DNA from: Deminuibacter soli
Lineage (GTDB): Bacteria > Bacteroidota > Bacteroidia > Chitinophagales > Chitinophagaceae
Length of the DNA stretch: 64,000 nucleotides
Direction of reading: 5' to 3'
Assembly (NCBI RefSeq): GCF_003412455.1
Contig: NZ_QTJU01000001.1
Location: 1-64,000 of the forward strand
Every line of letters starts with the position of its first letter. The stretch's first letter is position 1. A program made the position numbers and the translations under genes. Shown piece by piece: positions 26,406 through 35,129 of this stretch. The notes under the pieces were generated by a model. That model was given only the letters and a program-made list of their open reading frames with translations, had not been told where the DNA came from and made no database searches.

Positions 26406-27314
26406 TTAGAAATAGCCGTTCTTTTTCCTGTCTTCCATGGCTGCTTCAGATACCTTATCGTCGATGCGTGTTTCACCGCGTTCACTGGTTTTGGTAGCGG
26501 TTATTTCGCGGATGATATCATCGATATTGGTGGCGACTGATTCAACAGCAGCAGTACAGGTCATATCACCTACCGTGCGGTAACGAACGGTTTTGGTAAC
26601 AACGCTGTCTGTGGGTTCCAGCTGTATAAATTCAGAAGTAGCCACCAGTTGTCCTTCGTATTCCAGCACTTCCCTTTCGTGTGAAAAGTAAATGGATGGC
26701 AGCGCAATTTTTTCGCGGCGTATGTAATTCCAGATATCCAGCTCTGTCCAGTTGCTGATAGGGAACACACGTACGTTTTCGCCCTTGCTTATTTTACCAT
26801 TGTAGATATTCCACAACTCAGGACGCTGGCGTTTGGGATCCCACTGGCCAAATTCATCACGTACGGAGAAGATGCGTTCTTTGGCGCGTGCTTTTTCTTC
26901 ATCCCTGCGTGCGCCGCCTATGCAGGCATCAAATTCAAACTCTTCGATGGTATCGAGCAGGGTAAAGGTTTGCAGTGCATTGCGGCTTGCGAATTTGCCT
27001 TTGGGTTCTGTTAAACCCTTGGCTTTAATGGTATCTGCTACTTTGCGCACAATGAGTTTTTCACCAATCTGTTCGGCCAGCATATCCCTGAAAGCAAGGG
27101 CTTCGGGAAAGTTGTGACCTGTATCAATATGTACCAGCGGAAAAGGGAATTTACCGGGGCGGAATGCTTTTAATGCCAGGTGCACCAGGGTAATGGAATC
27201 TTTACCACCACTAAACAGCAATGCAGGACGTTCAAACTGCCCTGCCACTTCGCGCATGATGTGTATTGATTCTGATTCTAACTGGTCCAGGTAATCCAAA
27301 CGGTATTGTGACAT
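26406..27314 (-). CDS. cysD: sulfate adenylyltransferase, catalytic subunit
   Basis: 302 aa PAPS-reductase-like ATP sulfurylase small subunit. PP-loop FSGGKDSITLVHLALKAF near residue 33, HIDTGHNFPEAL, GGARRDEEKARAKERIFS and the C-terminal family ending DRKKNGYF are all present. It forms the heterodimer with CysN, encoded 69 bases downstream. Confidence 0.96.
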   Translation of the reverse strand: MSQYRLDYLDQLESESIHIMREVAGQFERPALLFSGGKDSITLVHLALKAFRPGKFPFPLVHIDTGHNFPEALAFRDMLAEQIGEKLIVRKVADTIKAKGLTEPKGKFASRNALQTFTLLDTIEEFEFDACIGGARRDEEKARAKERIFSVRDEFGQWDPKRQRPELWNIYNGKISKGENVRVFPISNWTELDIWNYIRREKIALPSIYFSHEREVLEYEGQLVATSEFIQLEPTDSVVTKTVRYRTVGDMTCTAAVESVATNIDDIIREITATKTSERGETRIDDKVSEAAMEDRKKNGYF

Positions 27315-27359
27315 ACGATCTATTTAAAGTCGGAAAAGTTGTTGTTGAAAATAACGGGT

Positions 27360-28088
27360 TTAATTGGCATGTACATGCAGTCCGCATTCTTTTTTATCTG
27401 CATCTTCCCACCACCAGCGGCCGGCCCTGAAATCTTCGCCGGGTTTAATGGCCCGTGTGCAGGGCGCACAGCCAATGCTTACAAAACCGCGGTCGTGCAA
27501 AGGATTATAGGGAATATTGTTGTTGTGTACAAATGCAGTTAATTCATCCGTATCCCAATTGAGCAACGGGTGGTATTTAACTAAGTTGTTGCTGCCATCC
27601 CATTCTACCTGCGTCATGTCGTGGCGGTTGGGTGAATGCGCAGCGCGGATACCGGTGATCCATACTTTTTTATTGCGCAACGCGCGTTGCAGTGGTTCTA
27701 CCTTGCGTATGTGGCAGCACTGTTTGCGGTTGTCAACTGATTCGTAAAAATTGTTGGGACCTTTTTCTCCTACAAATGCCTGCAGCGAAGTAGCATCGGG
27801 ATAATAAGGTGTAATAGGCTGCCGGTATTTCTGCAGTGTACTGCTCCAGGTACTGTAAGTTTCAGGAAACATGCGGCCGGTATCGAGTGTAAACACTTCG
27901 ATGGGTAACTGGTTGCTAAAGATGAAGTGAGTGATCACCTGGTCTTCCCAGCTGAAACTGGTGGAAAATACAACCTGGCCGGGATAGGCTGCTGCAATGG
28001 CATGCAGCGCCGAAGGTATGTCGGTAGCTGCTTCGATGAGCTGTTGCAGATCGGAAATTTCTTTGTTTGCTGTACTCGTAAATGACAT
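27360..28088 (-). CDS. cysH: adenylyl-sulfate (APS) reductase, [4Fe-4S] type
   Basis: About 242 aa reductase giving sulfite. The motifs CCHIRKVEPLQRAL (about 136) and SIGCAPCTRA (about 217) provide the four Cys ligands of a [4Fe-4S] cluster, the mark of reductases that use APS rather than PAPS. The C-terminal KECGLH holds the catalytic Cys. No CysC kinase is seen in the window, which fits. Two starts are possible, 28100 and 28088. The first lies inside the arm of an inverted repeat (28098-28108). It is the first large gene of the operon and is preceded by a Cys-rich leader ORF. Confidence 0.93.
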   Translation of the reverse strand: MSFTSTANKEISDLQQLIEAATDIPSALHAIAAAYPGQVVFSTSFSWEDQVITHFIFSNQLPIEVFTLDTGRMFPETYSTWSSTLQKYRQPITPYYPDATSLQAFVGEKGPNNFYESVDNRKQCCHIRKVEPLQRALRNKKVWITGIRAAHSPNRHDMTQVEWDGSNNLVKYHPLLNWDTDELTAFVHNNNIPYNPLHDRGFVSIGCAPCTRAIKPGEDFRAGRWWWEDADKKECGLHVHAN

Positions 28089-28097
28089 AGTAAAGTG

Positions 28098-28183
28098 CAT
28101 TGATGGTAAGAGAATAAAAAGAACATTGCAGTAGGCTTACTGGCAACAACAACACTTGTTATGGAGGAAACGTACCATCAATG
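28098..28183 (-). promoter_or_regulatory. leader RNA structures between the cysH leader peptide and cysH
   Basis: A perfect 11-base inverted repeat (TACCATCAATG 28173-28183, CATTGATGGTA 28098-28108) would tie the start region of the Cys-rich leader ORF to the start region of cysH. Inside it, a second hairpin (CAGTA-AGCC-TACTG with outer TTG/CAA, 28126-28146) begins at the last Cys codon and is followed on the minus strand by TGTTCTTTTTATTC. These are competing structures of the kind used in attenuation, though the mechanism is inferred. Confidence 0.5.
28137..28178 (-). CDS. poly-cysteine leader peptide of the cys operon
   Basis: ATG at 28178, 13 codons, stop TAA at 28137-28139: MVRFLHNKCCCCQ. 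Four successive Cys codons (TGT TGT TGT TGC) end two codons before the stop. It begins about 28 bases after the predicted transcription start and lies 37-48 bases ahead of cysH. A tiny ORF with a Cys run in front of a sulfate-assimilation operon is what a cysteine-responsive attenuator would look like: ribosomes slow at the Cys run when Cys-tRNA is low. It has no relative to compare with here except the metY leader at 30119. Too short for ordinary gene finding. Confidence 0.65.
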   Translation of the reverse strand: MVRFLHNKCCCCQ

Positions 28184-28195
28184 ATTTTTTATTAC

Positions 28196-28220
28196 CCTAT
28201 CAACTTTGTAGACAAAAATA
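28196..28220 (-). promoter_or_regulatory. cys operon promoter -7 box and overlapping operator-like palindrome
   Basis: On the minus strand TATTTTTG (28213-28220) fits the TAnnTTTG -7 element, although no clear -33 element is seen. It runs directly into the complement of CCTATCAACTTTGTAG (28196-28211), which is 14 of 16 identical to the site at the metY promoter. The site covers the expected transcription start, a position suited to repression. Confidence 0.5.
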
Positions 28221-28486
28221 ACAGACAAACATCATTTTTCCTGCTTTTTTTTAACCACACGGCCATTTTATTTTCCGGGAACACTTGGAAACCAGGGTGG
28301 GCAAAGGTTACAGCCCTGTAAAAAAATACCTTACAAGCGGTAGTTTGTTTAAGCAATTCATCCCGGGTATATACAAACTGCTATTGGCAAAATTTTCACA
28401 TTTCGTAAAACCCAATACAGCAAAGCGTTTCAGGGCGGTTACAATAACCGCAAACGGTTGCTTTGAAAAAAAACCAGGCAATTTTT

Positions 28487-28519
28487 TTTGCAGGTAAACC
28501 AAATGCCACTGTATATTTG
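28487..28519 (+). promoter_or_regulatory. promoter of the SAM riboswitch-metB transcript
   Basis: TTTG at 28487-28490, a 21-base spacer and TATATTTG at 28512-28519 match the Bacteroidota promoter. Transcription would begin near 28526, about 12 bases before the riboswitch P1 stem. The stretch 28221-28486 holds no other feature I can support. Confidence 0.7.
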
Positions 28520-28537
28520 CACCAGTTCTTTTAGATC

Positions 28538-28663
28538 ACTTATCAAGAAAGGCAGAGGGAAACGGCCCGATGAAGCCTTGGCAACCCTCCATCACGTACA
28601 CGTAACAGCGTACCGGACGGAGAAGGTGCCAACTCCTACCCCACCAGTTGGGGAGAGATAAGT
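28538..28663 (+). promoter_or_regulatory. SAM-I (S-box) riboswitch
   Basis: The P1 stem ACTTATC (28538-28544) / GATAAGT (28657-28663) closes a core with the S-box landmarks: CAAGAAAGGCAGAGGGA, the kink-turn and pseudoknot part GGCCCGATGAAGCCTTGGCA, ACCCTCC closing P2, then GGAGAAGGTGCCAACTCC and a P4 hairpin CCCCACCAGTTGGGG. An intrinsic terminator follows 45 bases later. This family turns methionine genes off when S-adenosylmethionine is plentiful. Here it should control the metB-like gene and perhaps read-through into metY. Confidence 0.95.
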
Positions 28664-28708
28664 CAGCGTTAAGTTTAATATCCGCGAAGCCCTCGCATAC
28701 CATATTCA

Positions 28709-28739
28709 AGCTCACCTGACTTCCCGGTGGGCTTTTTTT
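28709..28739 (+). terminator. riboswitch-controlled terminator
   Basis: AGCTCACC (28709-28716) pairs with GGTGGGCT (28726-28733) and is followed by seven T's. It lies 120 bases before the metB-like start and is the likely off-switch of the S-box riboswitch. I did not find a clear anti-terminator pairing by eye. Confidence 0.85.
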
Positions 28740-28860
28740 GTGCCTCCACCTTCTTTACCTGATAAGTTTTCTGCGAGCACTACACTGTCTAAACAACACA
28801 TTTAACAACCGCTCCGGCAGCCCGTTGAGGTAACTGTACGAAGCAACAAACTGTCTAAAC

Positions 28861-30042
28861 ATGAGCAACGCAACACAACTCATCCACAGCATTCCGGTAG
28901 ATCCGCAAACAGGCGCTATTGCAGTGCCTATTTACCAAACTTCCACCTTTGTGCAGGATGCACCAGGCGTTAACAAGGGGTATGATTATGCACGTACCAA
29001 CAACCCCACCAGGGCCACACTGGAACAGATTGTGGCACAACTGGAGAAAGGCCATACCGGCATTGCATTCGGCAGCGGCCTTGCAGCCATTGATGCGGTA
29101 TTGAAACTGCTGAAAAGCGGTGACGAAATTGTTGCAGTAGATGATATTTACGGCGGCGCCTTTCGCCTGTTTACCCAGGTGTACGAAAAATTCGGCATCA
29201 AGGTGCATTACACAGACACCACCAGGGCCGAAAACGTGTTCAACGCCATTACGCCCAACACAAAGCTCATATGGCTTGAAACACCCACCAACCCAACGCT
29301 CAAAATCTCCGACATTGCCGCTATTGCACAAATAGCCAAAGCCAACCGGTGTTTATTGTGCGTGGATAATACTTTTGCTTCACCCGCCCTACAACAGCCT
29401 CTTTCGCTGGGAGCTGACCTTGTAGTGCACTCTGCCACCAAGTACCTCGGCGGTCACAGCGATCTTATTGCAGGCATCGTGGTTGCCCGTGAAAAAGAGC
29501 TGGGCGATAAAATCAAATTTATCCAGAATGCCAGCGGTGCTATACTGGCCCCGTTTGACAGCTGGCTGGTAATACGCGGTATTGAAACGTTACACCTGCG
29601 GGTAAAACAACACAGTGCCAATGCCCTGGAAGTAGCCCGCTTCCTGGAACAGCACCCGCTGGTTGACAAAGTGTTTTACCCTGGTTTGGCCTCGCACCCC
29701 AACCACGAAATTGCTAAAAAACAAGCCAAAGCGTTTGGCGGCGTGGTATCTTTCACATTAAAGAATGATACCGAAGAAGCTGCCATACAATTTGTAACAC
29801 ATACCAGGTTATTTAAACTGGCCGAAAGCCTCGGCGGCGTAAAAAGCCTGCTGTGCCACCCGGCCAACATGACGCATAAATCTATCCCGGCAGAAAAAAG
29901 AAGGGCCAGCGGTGTAGCTGACAGTTTAATCCGTTTATCGGTAGGACTGGAAGAAGCCGAAGACCTGATTGCCGACCTGGAGCAGGCGTTTACAGCAAAC
30001 CTTATTTCTTCACCCGTAAATGCAGCAGCATTGCAGAACTGA
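28861..30042 (+). CDS. metB: cystathionine gamma-synthase/lyase family PLP enzyme
   Basis: 393 aa gamma-family PLP enzyme of transsulfuration. Motifs: IPIYQTSTF-like [50 protein letters not shown], Schiff-base site [16 protein letters not shown] (Lys near 200) and [17 protein letters not shown]. Sequence alone does not separate the synthase (metB) from the gamma-lyase. Its place behind a SAM-I riboswitch and next to metY-metX-hom favours a methionine role. An 11-base direct repeat CTGTCTAAACA occurs at 28785 and again at 28851, just before the ATG. Confidence 0.82.
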   Translation: MSNATQLIHSIPVDPQTGAIAVPIYQTSTFVQDAPGVNKGYDYARTNNPTRATLEQIVAQLEKGHTGIAFGSGLAAIDAVLKLLKSGDEIVAVDDIYGGAFRLFTQVYEKFGIKVHYTDTTRAENVFNAITPNTKLIWLETPTNPTLKISDIAAIAQIAKANRCLLCVDNTFASPALQQPLSLGADLVVHSATKYLGGHSDLIAGIVVAREKELGDKIKFIQNASGAILAPFDSWLVIRGIETLHLRVKQHSANALEVARFLEQHPLVDKVFYPGLASHPNHEIAKKQAKAFGGVVSFTLKNDTEEAAIQFVTHTRLFKLAESLGGVKSLLCHPANMTHKSIPAEKRRASGVADSLIRLSVGLEEAEDLIADLEQAFTANLISSPVNAAALQN

Positions 30043-30087
30043 GCGATTTAACAAGAATACAGCAAAAAACAGGGAAGGATTTAAATT

Positions 30088-30108
30088 ATCCTATTAAATT
30101 TGTAGGAT
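30088..30108 (+). promoter_or_regulatory. metY promoter -7 box inside an operator-like palindrome
   Basis: ATCCTA (30088-30093) and TAGGAT (30103-30108) are perfect inverted arms nine bases apart. The core CCTATTAAATTTGTAG (30090-30105) matches the cys operon site at 28196. TAAATTTG (30095-30102) inside it fits TAnnTTTG. A repressor bound here would block the promoter. No clear -33 element is seen. Confidence 0.55.
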
Positions 30109-30118
30109 ACCATTCAAA

Positions 30119-30193
30119 ATGAACAACAAACACACATACAGCTTGCTGGTGAATAGCTTCAAAGGCTATTGTTGTTCGTGTTGTATGCGCTAA
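30119..30193 (+). CDS. cysteine-rich leader peptide of metY
   Basis: ATG at 30119, 24 codons, stop TAA at 30191-30193. It begins MNNKHTYSLLVNSF and ends KGYCCSCCMR: four Cys codons and a Ser in five positions, then Met. The ATG is about 10 bases past the expected transcription start and 156 bases before metY. Two small hairpins overlap or follow it: AATAGC/GCTATT (30152-30170), and GCGC/GCGC around the stop codon (30187-30199). The stretch CCCCCTCCT follows and resembles the 16S rRNA 3' end. With the CCCC leader of cysH, it suggests cysteine-responsive control of both operons. Peptide function itself is unlikely. Confidence 0.65.
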   Translation: MNNKHTYSLLVNSFKGYCCSCCMR

Positions 30194-30211
30194 CAGCGCC
30201 CCCTCCTATAA

Positions 30212-31597
<1,386 letters not shown>

Positions 31598-31602
31598 AAT
31601 AC

Positions 31603-31646
31603 AGCCGGGTGCTGCGGGCCTGTACAACCTGCAGCACCCGGCTTTT
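31603..31646 (+). terminator. strong hairpin between metY and metX
   Basis: AGCCGGGTGCTGC (31603-31615) pairs perfectly with GCAGCACCCGGCT (31631-31643), followed by only TTT. With 13 G/C-rich pairs it should stop or slow polymerase. It sits 30 bases before the next gene, so metX may be weakly expressed by read-through, or the hairpin may protect the metY mRNA end. Confidence 0.75.
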
Positions 31647-31675
31647 CACAACGAGTACCGGATAAATTAAACCAA

Positions 31676-32755
31676 TTGAGCCAGATATTTACATACAGAC
31701 AGGCTTTTACGCTGGAATCGGGCAAAACCATCAACGGCTTTCAGCTGGCGTATACCACAGCAGGTTTGTTAAATGAACGCAAAGACAACGTAGTATGGAT
31801 TTTTCACGCATTAACCGCCAACAGTGACCCAACAGACTGGTGGCATGGCCTTGTAGGCAGCAATACCTTCTTTGACCCGAAGGATTATTTTATTGTATGT
31901 GTAAACATGCCCGGCAGTTGCTACGGCAGCATTTCTGCGCTTGATACCAATCCTGCAACAGGCACGCCTTGGTATCAAGATTTTCCCCTGTTTACCACGC
32001 GCGATATGGTGCGTGCGTATGCGCATTTGAAAAAATCACTCGGCATTGAACAGATTGCCATTGGCATCGGCGGCTCTATGGGCGGCCAGCAGTTGCTGGA
32101 ATGGGCCGTAGAAGAGCCATTGCTGTTCCGTAATATTATTCCCATTGCAACCAATGCACAACACTCACCCTGGGGTATTGCCTTCAATACCTCGCAGCGT
32201 ATGTGTATTGAAAACGACCCCACCTGGCAGCTTAAACTGCCTGAAGCAGGTATCGAAGGCATGAAAGTAGCCCGCACAGTGGCCCTGCTCTCGTACCGCA
32301 ACTATTATACCTACCATCATTCGCAGGCAGGCATAACCGAAACATCGGCCGACAAACCGGTAGATGAACAGGTATTCCGCGCCAGCACCTACCAGCAATA
32401 CCAGGGCGAAAAACTCGCCAAGCGTTTTAATGCCTTCAGTTATTATTACCTGAGCCAGGCCATGGATAAACATCATTTGGGCCGTGGGCGCGGTTCTGTT
32501 GAAGCAGCCTTGCAGCGCATCAAGGCACGCACACTGGTTATCGGTATCAGTTCCGATATATTGTTCCCGCCCGAAGAGCAGCAGTTTCTTGCACAGCATA
32601 TACCGGGCGCACAAATTTCCATCATCGATTCGCACTACGGTCATGATGGCTTTTTGCTTGAATACGACATCATCACACGGCTCATCAAAAACTTTTTGTC
32701 GCAGCCGGTTAAAAATAGCATCACACAACAAACAACCATTATCAACAATCTCTAA
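31676..32755 (+). CDS. metX: homoserine O-acetyltransferase
   Basis: 359 aa alpha/beta-hydrolase acyltransferase that activates homoserine for MetY. The nucleophile Ser is in GIGGSMGGQQLLEWA (about residue 145); NGFQLAYTTAGLLNER, FHALTANSDP and the C-terminal His in DSHYGHDGFLLE complete the family pattern. The likely start is TTG at 31676 (TTG AGC CAG), since no ATG lies in frame near the conserved N-terminus. Whether it uses acetyl- or succinyl-CoA is not certain from sequence read by eye. hom starts 11 bases after its stop. Confidence 0.92.
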   Translation: MSQIFTYRQAFTLESGKTINGFQLAYTTAGLLNERKDNVVWIFHALTANSDPTDWWHGLVGSNTFFDPKDYFIVCVNMPGSCYGSISALDTNPATGTPWYQDFPLFTTRDMVRAYAHLKKSLGIEQIAIGIGGSMGGQQLLEWAVEEPLLFRNIIPIATNAQHSPWGIAFNTSQRMCIENDPTWQLKLPEAGIEGMKVARTVALLSYRNYYTYHHSQAGITETSADKPVDEQVFRASTYQQYQGEKLAKRFNAFSYYYLSQAMDKHHLGRGRGSVEAALQRIKARTLVIGISSDILFPPEEQQFLAQHIPGAQISIIDSHYGHDGFLLEYDIITRLIKNFLSQPVKNSITQQTTIINNL

Positions 32756-32766
32756 TCGCATATATT

Positions 32767-34026
32767 ATGGACGTTCATAAACAGTTAACCATCGGCCTGT
32801 TCGGATTTGGCGTAGTAGGAGAAGGCTTGTACAAGGTGTTACAGCAAACCCCCTCCCTTAAAGCAAGCATTAAAAGAGTATGTATTAAACACCCCGGCAA
32901 AAAAAGAAATGCGCCGGATGAGCTGTTTACCACCGATAAAAACGACCTGCTGTTCGATAAAGACATCAATGTTATTGTAGAAGTGATCGACGATTCTGTG
33001 GCAGCATTCGAGATTGTATCTACCGCTTTCCAGCAAGGCAAGGCCGTGGTAAGCGCCAGCAAGAAAATGATTGCTGAGCACCTGCCCGAGATCCTGAAAT
33101 TTCAGCAGGATACCGGCCTGCCCTTTCTTTGCGAAGCAGCTGCCTGTGCTTCTATCCCCGTTATCCGCAACCTGGAAGAATATTATGATAACGACCTGTT
33201 ACACGGCATCAAGGCCATTGTAAACGGATCAACCAATTTCATTCTCACCAAGATGTTCGAAGACAAGCTGCAATTCGGTGAAGCGCTTTTACTGGCGCAG
33301 CAACTGGGTTTTGCAGAAAGCAACCCCAAACTGGACGTGGAAGGTTACGATGCAGTAAACAAATGGGCTATACTGCTGAACCATGCCTATGGTATTGTAG
33401 AACACCCGGATAATATCCTGTTCACCGGTATCCAGAACATACAGCTGAGCGATGCAGCGGTGGCAAGGGAAAAGAACTACGACATTAAACTCGTAGCGCA
33501 GGCCCAGAAACTGCGCAACGGCAAGGTGGCAGCGTATGTACTGCCGCAATTCATTAAACACGACGATCACCTTACGTTTGTAAAGAATGAATACAACGGC
33601 GTGGTGATCGAGAGCGGTTTTGCCGACAAACAATTTTTCTATGGTAAAGGCGCAGGCAGCTTCCCCACTGCTTCTGCAGTACTCAGCGATATCTCGGCCC
33701 TGCGTTACAATTACCGTTACGAATACAAAAAACGCTATTACCACACACCCGGTGAACTCACCAGCGATTTCTATGTGAAAGTATACATCAGCTTTAACCA
33801 GCTGGCAGATGTAAACAAAGACGATTTTGAATGGATTGAAGAATGGCACGGCGGCCAGGACAGGAATTACCTGGTAGGTGTGCTGCATTTTGAAAAGCTC
33901 ACGCAGCACGACTGGTGGAAGGCACAGGGCATTTCCCTGATTTTAACGCCCGACCCGGTGATTGAAAGCATCGAGTTGCGCAACATCAAAAAAAGAAGCC
34001 TGGAGCTTGCCGGCATTAACGGTTAA
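32767..34026 (+). CDS. hom: homoserine dehydrogenase
   Basis: 419 aa monofunctional NAD(P)-dependent enzyme that reduces aspartate semialdehyde to homoserine, the precursor for MetX. Rossmann motif IGLFGFGVVGEGLYKVL at residues 9-25; the substrate region contains GSTNFILTKMFE and AQQLGFAESNPKLDVEGYDA. No aspartate kinase domain and no clear C-terminal ACT domain, though the last 60 residues form a short extra region. It closes the methionine gene run and is followed by a terminator. Confidence 0.95.
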   Translation: MDVHKQLTIGLFGFGVVGEGLYKVLQQTPSLKASIKRVCIKHPGKKRNAPDELFTTDKNDLLFDKDINVIVEVIDDSVAAFEIVSTAFQQGKAVVSASKKMIAEHLPEILKFQQDTGLPFLCEAAACASIPVIRNLEEYYDNDLLHGIKAIVNGSTNFILTKMFEDKLQFGEALLLAQQLGFAESNPKLDVEGYDAVNKWAILLNHAYGIVEHPDNILFTGIQNIQLSDAAVAREKNYDIKLVAQAQKLRNGKVAAYVLPQFIKHDDHLTFVKNEYNGVVIESGFADKQFFYGKGAGSFPTASAVLSDISALRYNYRYEYKKRYYHTPGELTSDFYVKVYISFNQLADVNKDDFEWIEEWHGGQDRNYLVGVLHFEKLTQHDWWKAQGISLILTPDPVIESIELRNIKKRSLELAGING

Positions 34027-34048
34027 CAACAGGTGTATTTTTTCATAC

Positions 34049-34086
34049 AAAAGCCAGTAAGGATTCCGCCCCTTGCTGGCTTTTTT
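34049..34086 (+). terminator. terminator after the methionine genes
   Basis: AAAAGCCAGTAAGG (34049-34062) pairs with CCTTGCTGGCTTTT (34071-34084) with one mismatch and is followed by more T's. Confidence 0.88.
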
Positions 34087-34158
34087 GTTTGGTGTAACCC
34101 ACCATGCCCGCGGATAATGACCTCCGAAGCTTGCAGCGCGCAGCTTCCCCCAGTTCCT

Positions 34159-34166
34159 TACCTTTG
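34159..34166 (+). promoter_or_regulatory. -7 box upstream of the glycosyltransferase gene
   Basis: TACCTTTG fits TAnnTTTG. The expected start near 34173 leaves about 15 bases before the ATG at 34188. A TTG at 34131 is a somewhat distant -33 candidate (25-base spacer). Confidence 0.5.
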
Positions 34167-34187
34167 CATCCGAAAATAACCCCAGGT

Positions 34188-35129
34188 ATGAGAGAAATTT
34201 CGGTTGTTATTACGGTGATGAATGAAGAAGACAATATTCATCCCCTAATCGCAGAAATCAGGAAGGCCCTTAGCGAATTGGACTATGAAGTAATTTTTGT
34301 AGACGACGGCTCTACCGACGCTACACGCACACGCATCAAAGAAATCATCGACGATCGCATTACCCTGGTTGAACTTCGTAAAAACTACGGGCAAAGTACT
34401 GCTATGACTGCGGGTATTGACCATACCACCGGCAAATACATTGCCCTGCTCGATGGCGATCTGCAAAACGATCCGTCTGATATTCCCATGATGCTCGACC
34501 TGCTGAAACGGGAAGACTGGGATGTAGTGGCCGGCAACCGCAAAAACAGGCAGGATGGCATGTTCCTGCGCAAAGTACCCAGCAAAATTGCCAATGCCCT
34601 TATCCGCCGTATGACCAAGGTGTACATACAGGATTATGGTTGTACGCTTAAAGTATTCAAACGCGAAATAGCCGAAGAGCTGGGCCTGTATGGTGAACTG
34701 CATCGCTTTATTCCTGTACTGGCTTCTATGCAGGGCGCACGCATTACACAGGTAGACGTAAAACACCATGCCCGCAGGTTTGGCACCTCCAAATACGGAC
34801 TGGGCCGCACTTTCAGGGTAATGAGCGACCTGGTGACCATGGTATTCTTCCGCAAGTACAGCCAGAAACCGATGCACCTGTTTGGCACCATGGGCTTTGT
34901 TTGTTTGTTCCTGGGCATATTAATCAATCTATACTTGCTGGCACTGAAAATAGCCGGTCACGATATATGGGGCAAACCCCTGCTGATACTGGGCCTGATA
35001 TTGCTGCTGGGCGGTATACAGCTGATCACCATTGGCATACTGGCCGAGGTAAGCATGCGTACCTACTACGAATCATCTCACAAAAAAACCTACCAGGTAA
35101 GAAAAATATATGGCCGCACCAAGGTTTAA
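34188..35129 (+). CDS. family 2 glycosyltransferase (DPM1/GtrB-like)
   Basis: 313 aa. An N-terminal GT-A domain carries REISVVITVMNEEDNI, FVDDGSTDATR, and ALLDGDLQNDPSDI (DXD-like) and YGCTLKVFKR. Two C-terminal membrane helices (about 230-255 and 262-285) are followed by a basic tail. This is the layout of polyprenyl-phosphate sugar transferases (GtrB, ArnC, DPM synthase). The downstream flippase-like gene overlaps it by 20 bases, so the pair probably makes and handles a lipid-linked sugar or modifies lipids. The ATG at 34188 is placed next to MREISVV. An upstream ATG at 34104 precedes the predicted transcription start. Confidence 0.88.
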   Translation: MREISVVITVMNEEDNIHPLIAEIRKALSELDYEVIFVDDGSTDATRTRIKEIIDDRITLVELRKNYGQSTAMTAGIDHTTGKYIALLDGDLQNDPSDIPMMLDLLKREDWDVVAGNRKNRQDGMFLRKVPSKIANALIRRMTKVYIQDYGCTLKVFKREIAEELGLYGELHRFIPVLASMQGARITQVDVKHHARRFGTSKYGLGRTFRVMSDLVTMVFFRKYSQKPMHLFGTMGFVCLFLGILINLYLLALKIAGHDIWGKPLLILGLILLLGGIQLITIGILAEVSMRTYYESSHKKTYQVRKIYGRTKV

